Positions 56,904-64,000 of a DNA stretch of 64,000 nt are shown here, one piece after another. This stretch comes from Erythrobacteraceae bacterium (lineage in GTDB: Bacteria; Pseudomonadota; Alphaproteobacteria; Sphingomonadales; Sphingomonadaceae). Location: assembly GCA_027486035.1 (NCBI GenBank), contig JAIXPX010000033.1, positions 1 to 64,000 of the forward strand, written 5' to 3'. Numbering within the stretch: position 1 is the first letter of the stretch; every line of letters starts with the position of its first letter. A program made the translations under genes and the position numbers. The notes under the pieces were generated by a model. It was not told the origin of the DNA. It searched no databases and saw nothing but the letters and a program-made list of their open reading frames with translations.

Positions 56904-59900
56904 ATGATCAAGAATGATCGCCGGTTCCGTCCGGCGCTAATGACGAGTGTTGCACTTGCCGGTCTGGTCATGGGTGCAGGTGCTGCACATGCGCAATCGA
57001 CCTTGGCGGTGGGCTCCCCCCGCCTCGATCCCACCGAAGTCGAGGATGCGCGCCACCGCGTGTCGGCGCTCAGCGTCGAAGAAGTGCAGGACGAGCGCCA
57101 CAATCCGGCCCGCGCGCCGCTCACGTCCATCAGCACCTACAAGGACGAGATCGAGGTCGTGAACGACCCGTCGATCGTGATTTCGGTTCCCGGAACGCCG
57201 ACAACCGCGCGAGACCCGGTGAACATCAACGGCATCGGCCAGATGATTGTCAGCACCCCGGGTGCCAATGGCGGCGTCTCGCTCGGCCTGTGCACCGGCA
57301 CGCTGATCAATCCGCGCACCGTGCTCTTCGCGGCGCACTGCGTGAACACCCGTCCGGCGACCGCCTACGGCTCCGAATCCGGTGGCGTGGCTATCGCTTT
57401 CGGGTTCAACAACGCCAACAACACCACCCAGCCGGGCCAGCCCGCGGGCACCTCGCCGCTGCTCAACTGGCTGTTCGGTTCGGCCGCGCAGGGCCGCGCA
57501 CCCAACACCACCAGCACCGCCGAGTTCTTCTACACGGTCAACGGGCTGGTCTATAATAACCTTTCGCTTGAGCCGGCTGCGGCAGGCTTCCTCTACGGCG
57601 ACGTGGCGATCGCCTCGCTCGACACGCCTGCGCGCAACATCCCGACCTGGGCGATCCTCCTGTCAGCGCTGACCCCGCCGTCGCAGATCTCCGCCGCGAA
57701 CGGCACCGGCTATCACGTTACCATCAGCGGCTACGGTGCGAACGGTATCGGCACCACGGGCGCCACCGGCGCGATCGACTATCGTCGCCGCGTGGCCGAA
57801 AACTGGCTGGGCGGCCTGACCTCGCTCAATGTGCGCGACACGCTGCTGTTCGGCGGGTTCAGCGTCAACCGCCCGCAGAACCTCTACTGGATCGACTTCG
57901 ACGATCCGCGTCGCGGCACCGCCTCGGCCACGCCGTTCGACTTCAACGTGTTCCGCGACAATCCCCTACCCAACGAAGGAACCACCTCGGGCGGAAACTC
58001 GGGTGGTCCGCTGATCCTCGACCGCACCTTCGCGCAGCAGATCGTCATCGGCGTGCTGTCGGGCGGTTCGCGTTTCTTCAGCGCACAGCCGGGTTCGAGC
58101 TACGGCACGGCCTCGTTCTACCAGCCGATCTACCTCTACTGGGACTGGATCGCCGCGAACAACCCGTATCGCTACGTCGGCGCGAACGCTGGTAACGGCA
58201 ACTGGGAAGACCCCACGCGCTGGGTCTCGCTGCAGGACCCCAACTTCTTCATCATCGGCGCCAACGGGCAGCTGGTGAACGGGGTTCCCTCAGCTCGCGG
58301 CGAGCAAAACCTTGGCACCTCGGGCCAGTTCGGCCAGGTCTGTATCCAGGGCCCGGCTGCGGGCGCTGGCACGCAGGGTTGCACCGATCTGTCGACAGGC
58401 CGCTTCATCCCGACCACCGGCGGAGTCGGCGGCGCCAACGCCCCGTCCGACGCCCCGGGCCTCAGCAACAACTTCGGCACGGCCTCGATCGGGAACGATG
58501 GTTCCATCGATCCGCAATCGCCCGCCGATATGTCCGGCGCCGTACAGGAGCCGCAGAACACCGGCCCGGCGCTTCCGGCTCCCACGATCGCCAACGGCCT
58601 TCCGGGCGCGACGGGCTTCGTGCCCAACAACACCCCGGGCAATCGCCTCGCCGGTGTGCTGCCGCGCTACTTCGACGTGACGCTTGCCAATAGCGGCACG
58701 ACGACCCTGAGCAGCACCGTCACCATCGACCGACTGACGGTGCGCGGCTCGGCCGGGCTGACCATTGCTTCGGACGGCCGCCTCAACTCGCTCATCGATA
58801 TCACCCAGCTGGGCGGCATCATGAGCGTCAACGGCACACTGACCTCGGTCGGCGACTACACCGTCATGGGTGGCCTGCTGCAGGGCACCGGGACGATCAC
58901 CGCGCCCTTCGTGAACAGCGTCGCCGGTCAGATCGCGCCCGGCACCGTCGGGACCGTCGGTACCCTCTCGATCAACGGCAATCTGGTCCTCGCCTCGGGC
59001 AACCAGTTCCTCGTCGATGTCGTGGGCACCACGGCCGACCGCATCACCGTCACCGGGCAGGCGAACATCGGCGGCCAGGTGGTGGTCGGTGCGGGGGTTG
59101 CCGGTCAGGTCAACGGTCTGGGCCGGCAGTTCACGATCCTCTCCGCCACTGGCGGCGTGACCGGCACCTTCACCGCGCAGAGCCTCTCGCCGATCCTCAG
59201 CCAGCAGTTCACCTACCAGCAGAACGCGGTGCTGATGCAGATTCGTGCGGCGAGCTACGCCTCCGTCATCAGCTCGGGCAACCGCGTCCAGACCGCCTAC
59301 GCCCAGCTGCTCGACCAGAACCGTTCGAACGCTGCCCTGTCGGGGCTCTATGCTCTCGACTTTGCCTCGGTCGATACGATCCGCAACACCTTCAACGCGC
59401 TTGCTCCAGTCAACGAGCAGGCGGTGCGGTCGATCGCGGGCCAGTCGGTCAACGTCATCCAGAACTTCAACGATGCGCGCCTGCGCAAGGCTGACAGAGA
59501 GAACGCCGGCGGCAAGATCGCCATCACCGGGCGCCCCCTCGAACTCGCCCAGATGAGCATTTCGCCGGTCGGCCAGCCGCTCGGCGGCGCGCTCATGGCG
59601 CTGCAGGAAGGCGCTGCGGAGACCGAGGCAACCGAAGCGAACCTGCCGGACAATCTCGGCATGTTCCTCTCGGCCGGCTTCATCAACGGCGACATCGCGG
59701 CTCTCCCGGGCTACTCGGCGCCGCGCAAGATGGACGGCTACTACATCTCCGGCGGCCTTGAGTTCTATCCGGGTGACGAGACCATGCTGGGTCTGTCGGG
59801 CTACTACAACTCGCTCGACGCCGAGACCCCGCTGGCTCAGGCGGTGAGCAGCGAGACCTATGCGGCCTCGCTCTACATGCGCCACAAGACTGACGGCGGC

Positions 59901-60470
59901 ATCGTTGTCGACGGGCAGTTCACGATGGGTTCGCTCGGTTTTGACACCACCCGTCAGGTGCAGCTCCTTGGGGCCGCGCAGACCCTGACCTCGTCTTCGG
60001 ACGATCTGCTGGTCTCCGGTGCCTTGGGCGTCTCCTTTGACCTCAAGACCGGCATCGGCACGCTGTCGCCCGGCATCGAGGCGCGCTACGCCAGCGTCGA
60101 TCTCACCAATGTGCGTGAAAACGGCGGCACGCTGGGCCTCGCAATCGATCGCGAGAACTTCAAGAGCTCGCAAGTGCGCTTCGGCCTTGACTACGAGAAG
60201 CGCGGCGAACTGTTGGGCCTCGTCGCCAACGCACAGCTCGTGTGGGAATTCGAGGATGGCCCGCAGCTGCTCGGCGCCAATTTTGCGCAGGGCACGGGTC
60301 CGAATGCCAACTTCGTGCTCGCCACGGCCGACCAGACCTGGGCTGAAGTGGGTGTGGCTGCGGTGTTCGGAAACGGGCCACTGCAGTTCAGCGCGGGCTT
60401 CGACACGACCATCGGCCGCACCAATGCCGATGCACAGGTGATCAGCGGTTCGGCCACCTACCGCTTCTGA
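56904..60470 (+). CDS. Autotransporter with N-terminal trypsin-like (S1) serine protease passenger
   Basis: Signal peptide ending AHAQ; His in LFAAHC, Asp in GDVAIASLD, Ser in GGNSGGPL; autotransporter-like repeat GNGNWEDPTRW; C-terminal beta barrel ending SATYRF. Confidence 0.9.
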   Translation: MIKNDRRFRPALMTSVALAGLVMGAGAAHAQSTLAVGSPRLDPTEVEDARHRVSALSVEEVQDERHNPARAPLTSISTYKDEIEVVNDPSIVISVPGTPTTARDPVNINGIGQMIVSTPGANGGVSLGLCTGTLINPRTVLFAAHCVNTRPATAYGSESGGVAIAFGFNNANNTTQPGQPAGTSPLLNWLFGSAAQGRAPNTTSTAEFFYTVNGLVYNNLSLEPAAAGFLYGDVAIASLDTPARNIPTWAILLSALTPPSQISAANGTGYHVTISGYGANGIGTTGATGAIDYRRRVAENWLGGLTSLNVRDTLLFGGFSVNRPQNLYWIDFDDPRRGTASATPFDFNVFRDNPLPNEGTTSGGNSGGPLILDRTFAQQIVIGVLSGGSRFFSAQPGSSYGTASFYQPIYLYWDWIAANNPYRYVGANAGNGNWEDPTRWVSLQDPNFFIIGANGQLVNGVPSARGEQNLGTSGQFGQVCIQGPAAGAGTQGCTDLSTGRFIPTTGGVGGANAPSDAPGLSNNFGTASIGNDGSIDPQSPADMSGAVQEPQNTGPALPAPTIANGLPGATGFVPNNTPGNRLAGVLPRYFDVTLANSGTTTLSSTVTIDRLTVRGSAGLTIASDGRLNSLIDITQLGGIMSVNGTLTSVGDYTVMGGLLQGTGTITAPFVNSVAGQIAPGTVGTVGTLSINGNLVLASGNQFLVDVVGTTADRITVTGQANIGGQVVVGAGVAGQVNGLGRQFTILSATGGVTGTFTAQSLSPILSQQFTYQQNAVLMQIRAASYASVISSGNRVQTAYAQLLDQNRSNAALSGLYALDFASVDTIRNTFNALAPVNEQAVRSIAGQSVNVIQNFNDARLRKADRENAGGKIAITGRPLELAQMSISPVGQPLGGALMALQEGAAETEATEANLPDNLGMFLSAGFINGDIAALPGYSAPRKMDGYYISGGLEFYPGDETMLGLSGYYNSLDAETPLAQAVSSETYAASLYMRHKTDGGIVVDGQFTMGSLGFDTTRQVQLLGAAQTLTSSSDDLLVSGALGVSFDLKTGIGTLSPGIEARYASVDLTNVRENGGTLGLAIDRENFKSSQVRFGLDYEKRGELLGLVANAQLVWEFEDGPQLLGANFAQGTGPNANFVLATADQTWAEVGVAAVFGNGPLQFSAGFDTTIGRTNADAQVISGSATYRF

Positions 60471-60492
60471 TCGATTGCACCGACACAAGAAA

Positions 60493-60524
60493 GGGGCGCT
60501 CGCAGCGATGCGGGCGCCCCTTTT
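60493..60524 (+). terminator. Rho-independent terminator of the autotransporter gene
   Basis: GGGGCGCtcgcagcgatgcggGCGCCCCTTTT. Confidence 0.85.
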
Positions 60525-60542
60525 GCTTGAGACAGGGCGCGC

Positions 60543-61199
60543 TCAGCGCGGCGCGAGCATGCCGCGTCGGCCGACAACCACAAAGCTTGCCACCAGAACA
60601 AGACCATAGAACAGCGTCAACAAATCGAGTGGCGCAGGGGCGGTGACATAGCCGAGATGTGCCGCAATCGCCCAGAGCCCCACGACCAAGAGCGCCAGAG
60701 TATAGCTTAAGGCACCAGCCTCGAGATTGACGGCGCGCATCAGCTCGTCACAGGCGCGGTGGACAAGGACGGAGAGAAGCGATCCGCCCAGGAGGCCGCA
60801 ACCACCGATCACCAGTGCGGCAACCGAAGGCAATGGCCCGTCGGGCGCCGCAAGAGCAAGGGCGATGAGACACCCGCCCCACAAGAGCATCGAAATGCCC
60901 GACAGGCCGAGCATCCGTTTCTGCTCGTGGAGCTCTTCGGCATCCTCGACATTCAGGAACCGCGAACCGAGGCGCGGGTTCGCGACACCGATCGCTATAC
61001 CCAGGCCAATAACGGCATAAAGCATCCCAACCAGCGACGCGATGGTCGCCGATTCGCTCAAACCGCCGACAGCCTCGCTATCGATGAAGCGCATCATCGC
61101 AGCGCTAGCCGCAAAGCCCGCGATACCGCCGATTGCACCGGGAACAAGCAACTTGCGAAACCAGCGGGGCGTGGCGGCGGGCTTATCCTCAATCATCAT
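60543..61199 (-). CDS. Multi-TM membrane protein paired with XRE regulator
   Basis: Several TM segments; start MMIEDKPAATPRWFRK overlaps the 3' end of the HTH gene. Confidence 0.7.
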   Translation of the reverse strand: MMIEDKPAATPRWFRKLLVPGAIGGIAGFAASAAMMRFIDSEAVGGLSESATIASLVGMLYAVIGLGIAIGVANPRLGSRFLNVEDAEELHEQKRMLGLSGISMLLWGGCLIALALAAPDGPLPSVAALVIGGCGLLGGSLLSVLVHRACDELMRAVNLEAGALSYTLALLVVGLWAIAAHLGYVTAPAPLDLLTLFYGLVLVASFVVVGRRGMLAPR

Positions 61200-61401
61200 C
61201 TTGTGGCCTCCAATCGTCGATAAACAGGTCCGGCACCGCGACGCCGAACAGGCGGGACATGCGGAGCGCGAGGGGCAGGGAAGGATCGTACTTGTCGGTC
61301 TCGACCGCATTGATCGTCTGACGCGACACGCCGAGTCTGCGGGCGAGTTCGCCCTGACTCCACCCTCTTGCCTCGCGGTGTTGCTTCAGACGGTTTTCCA
61401 A
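61189..61401 (-). CDS. XRE-family HTH transcriptional regulator
   Basis: LKQHREARGWSQGELARRLGVSRQTINAVETDKYDPSLPLALRMSRLFGVAVPDLF; start uncertain (TTG at 61401 chosen; track ORF extends to 61485). Confidence 0.88.
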   Translation of the reverse strand: MENRLKQHREARGWSQGELARRLGVSRQTINAVETDKYDPSLPLALRMSRLFGVAVPDLFIDDWRPQDDD

Positions 61402-61480
61402 GCGGTGGCTGTCCGTGCAAATTGATAAGGTACATCCCTCATCCGCTTTTGCGTCTTGCTGACGACCGACGCGGATAGCT

Positions 61481-61531
61481 GACAAGAGCTCTTTACAGAC
61501 AAGAACTCTTGTCAGTCAAGAACTCTTGTCA
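61481..61531. promoter_or_regulatory. Three tandem 17-bp palindromic operator units
   Basis: GACAAGAGCTCTTTACA / GACAAGAACTCTTGTCA / GTCAAGAACTCTTGTCA, contiguous. Confidence 0.75.
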
Positions 61532-61608
61532 CCTCCGGACAAAACCGTTTTCCTACTCCGCACAGACCTGCTTCATCCCCTGGCCTCAAGCCAACGGAGG
61601 CCCCGCCC

Positions 61609-62115
61609 ATGCCCGACAGCACTGTCCATGCCACCTCTGCCCGCCGCATCAGCGCGGAAGGCATCGCCCTGATCCGCCGCTTCGAGGGCTGCGCGCAGCT
61701 CGCCACCGACGGGATGATCGATGCCTATCCCGATCCGGCCACCGGCGGCCCGCCATGGACCATCGGCTGGGGCGCGACAGGACGCGACAGCTTCAACGGC
61801 GGCCGCATTCACAAAGGCACGCGCTGGACGCAGGCACAGTGCGACGCGCGGCTCGCCGAGGATCTCGCCCGTGTCGCCGATGAAGTCTCAGCCGCAATCG
61901 GCGATGTGCCGACCTCGCAGTGCCAGTTCGATGCTCTCGTCAGCTTCCACTACAATACTGGCGCGATTGGACGGGCAACCCTCACGAAAAAGCACATCGC
62001 GCGTGACAGCAAGGGCACCGCACGGGAGTTCGGGCGCTGGAACCGCGCTGGGGCGCGCGTCCTCAAGGGGCTTACGAGACGGCGCATGGCCGAGGCAGAA
62101 ATGTATCTTGGCTAG
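61609..62115 (+). CDS. GH24 phage-type lysozyme (muramidase)
   Basis: GIALIRRFEGCAQLATDGMIDAYPDPATGGPPWTIGWGATG (catalytic Glu context), QCQFDALVSFHYNTGAIG. Confidence 0.9.
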   Translation: MPDSTVHATSARRISAEGIALIRRFEGCAQLATDGMIDAYPDPATGGPPWTIGWGATGRDSFNGGRIHKGTRWTQAQCDARLAEDLARVADEVSAAIGDVPTSQCQFDALVSFHYNTGAIGRATLTKKHIARDSKGTAREFGRWNRAGARVLKGLTRRRMAEAEMYLG

Positions 62116-62118
62116 CTC

Positions 62119-64000
62119 TCAGTAATCCCGCGACACCTGGACAAGCAGCGAATCCCGTCCGATTGTCGAAACCGTTCCGAGAAGCGCCAGCCAACTGGTG
62201 ATGCGGTATTCGACCTGTGTCGCGCTGTAACCGCGCCCGTCGGTGACCAGTTCGACATAGATCGAGCGGGTGATGTTCTTGCCGATGGCAACGCCGGTGC
62301 CCCGTCCCGTCAAGGGATCGGCGCTGACGATCCGCAGCTGATCGAGGCCGATCGAGCGGCGCAGTTTACCGATTGGGTCGAGCCCGCCGCCCCCGCCCTG
62401 CAAGGCCGCGAGTGCTGCGGCAAGCTGCACCGCGTCGGTCGCCGAAAGCGATGTCACCGATCCGCCGAACAATAGGCGGGCGAGGATTTCCTCCTCGGGC
62501 AGCGCGGGATCGGAGGCGAAGGCAATGGCCGGCGACAGAGCGTTGCCGGTAATCGCGATGTCGACATTGGTGCCGTTCTTGCGCGTCTCCGCCAGCACGT
62601 CGAGGCGCGGATTGATCGGTTCGTTGCCATCGAAGAATATGCGCCCACGGGTCAGCTCGAAGCGCGTGCCCGCGAAGGTGTAATCGCCGCGCACCAGCCG
62701 CGCCGAACCGGCGATGCGCGGGTCTGCAACGGTGCCGCGCAGCGCGATATCGATGCCCCATTCGCTCTCCAAGCCCAGGCCCTCGACCGCGACGCGGTTG
62801 GGTGCCGAGGCATTGACGAGGTAGCGCCACGCCGCGTCGCGGCCTGACAGGCGGGTCCGGCTCTCCCCGTCATCGCCATTGATCTCCCGGGTGGCGATGC
62901 GCGGCAGGGCGACGTCCTCGTCGGCGTTGCCCAGAGCCCAGCGCGCGCGCTCGAGACGCACCCGGCCGGCGATCGTTCCGCCCAACCCGTTGGAGACAAT
63001 CCGCAAGGGGCCGGTGATCGTGGCGTCGAGACCATTGGCGTTGAGCAGCCGCGCCCGGATCGCCGCAGCACGCAGATCAAGACTGGGGCCGCGCGTTGCA
63101 CTGATGCCCGCAAGGTCGACTGTCCCGCTGCCCGTCACGGTGCCGCCGCCAGCAGTCTCCCCGGCAAAACGCACCAGTTCGAGCCGTGATCCGGCAAAGC
63201 GCCCGCGCGCGCTGACATTGGTGATCCGGGTACCGGTGAGGGCGCTCTGCACCGTCATGACGTCACTCGCAAGCGTCCCGGCAATGCGCGGATCGGCCAG
63301 CGTACCGCTGGCGCGTGCGGCAATCCGCACCGGGCCGGCGAGGTCGAAGGCCTCGATCGCAGCAAGCCGCCAGAGGGTCTCGGCCGCACCGTCGAAGGCA
63401 AGCCGCGCCTGAAGCCGTCCGCGCATCAGCCGGTCGGTCAACCCGCCATCTGGGGCAAGGCCGCCGACCGCAAGCGCAATGTCCCCGCGCGGTTCCGTGC
63501 CCTCGAAGAGGCGCACTGCGGCGGTAAGGCGGGGCGCGGTGAGATCGATCACGCCCAAGACGTTGATGGGCTTGGAGGACAGGACAAGCCCTGCCCGGCT
63601 GAACCGGTCGATCCGGCCGCGCGCCGTGGCCACAGGAGGCGTGCGTCCCGTTTGACGATAGTCGATCACCCCGGTCAGGTGTCCCCCGAGACCGAGGTCG
63701 CTCCCCGTCAGGTCGAGCAGGCGCAACGGCATTTGCGACAGCTTCAATACGAGACCTGTGGATCCGTCGCCGAAACTGCCGCTGACGATGGCGAAGCCCC
63801 CGCCATAGCCGACCTGGGTCGGCGCAAGGCTCCACCCGCCGCCTTCGATCGCGGTCAGGACGGCCCGGCGCGGCATTCTGATTTCGGACTGGCCATAGGC
63901 CCCGCGCGCCACTGCAGCGATACGGCCGGGCGCGACCTCCGCGTCGAAATTGAGCGCGAGGCGGTCACGGCGGCGGCCGGCGAGCGTGCCGGTCACCTTG
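62119..64000 (-). CDS. tamB: Translocation and assembly module TamB C-terminal part, 5' end outside window
   Basis: DUF490/TamB C-terminal features: RGDYTFAGTRFELTRGRIFFDGNEPINPRLDVLAETRKNGTNVDIAITGNALSPAIAFASDPALPEEEILARLLFGGSVTSLSATDAVQLAAALA. Confidence 0.9.
   Translation of the reverse strand, partial: KVTGTLAGRRRDRLALNFDAEVAPGRIAAVARGAYGQSEIRMPRRAVLTAIEGGGWSLAPTQVGYGGGFAIVSGSFGDGSTGLVLKLSQMPLRLLDLTGSDLGLGGHLTGVIDYRQTGRTPPVATARGRIDRFSRAGLVLSSKPINVLGVIDLTAPRLTAAVRLFEGTEPRGDIALAVGGLAPDGGLTDRLMRGRLQARLAFDGAAETLWRLAAIEAFDLAGPVRIAARASGTLADPRIAGTLASDVMTVQSALTGTRITNVSARGRFAGSRLELVRFAGETAGGGTVTGSGTVDLAGISATRGPSLDLRAAAIRARLLNANGLDATITGPLRIVSNGLGGTIAGRVRLERARWALGNADEDVALPRIATREINGDDGESRTRLSGRDAAWRYLVNASAPNRVAVEGLGLESEWGIDIALRGTVADPRIAGSARLVRGDYTFAGTRFELTRGRIFFDGNEPINPRLDVLAETRKNGTNVDIAITGNALSPAIAFASDPALPEEEILARLLFGGSVTSLSATDAVQLAAALAALQGGGGGLDPIGKLRRSIGLDQLRIVSADPLTGRGTGVAIGKNITRSIYVELVTDGRGYSATQVEYRITSWLALLGTVSTIGRDSLLVQVSRDY

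Noticed and set aside
58290-60488. 732-aa minus-strand ORF
   Set aside because: Fully antisense to the autotransporter gene, low-complexity Arg/Gly/Ala/Val/Asp composition.
61189-62115. Prophage or toxin-antitoxin locus
   Set aside because: Only an XRE regulator, a membrane protein and a lysozyme; no phage structural or integrase genes, and no small toxin-like ORF.

Overview
64 kb of high-GC chromosomal DNA with the gene content and codon style of an alphaproteobacterium, most likely Sphingomonadales (Erythrobacter/Porphyrobacter-like; taxonomy is inferred). Left to right it contains: the 5' part of a trifunctional propionyl-CoA synthase gene; queF; a sulfur block (sseA, metC, cobA, DUF2849, cysI, DUF934, cysH); an epimerase gene and proB/obgE; a cobalamin-riboswitch-controlled operon (btuB, small membrane protein, leaderless BtuF-like protein); tRNA-Ala(CGC); BI-1 and proC; a complete dcw cell-wall/division cluster on the minus strand (mraZ to ftsZ); cysK with two coupled envelope proteins; ferredoxin, alkA, SDR, ccmAB, map, leucyl aminopeptidase, argC, glnB-glnA; a 1188-aa trypsin-like autotransporter; an XRE regulator/membrane-protein pair; a GH24 lysozyme; and a tamB 3' portion running off the right edge. 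No prophage, transposase, CRISPR or rRNA was seen. The most interesting signals are: (1) palindromic repeats lying in frame inside cysI and an epimerase gene; (2) a riboswitch-linked cobalamin operon without BtuCD; (3) two parS-like sites, each beside GGGGTCTGG repeats; (4) three tandem 17-bp palindromic operator units between the XRE gene and the lysozyme; (5) a large nested inverted repeat between the tRNA and the riboswitch; (6) phased GGGA boxes upstream of mraZ and a perfect DnaA box upstream of ftsZ. All assignments come from reading motifs in the supplied sequence and translations; no searches were run.
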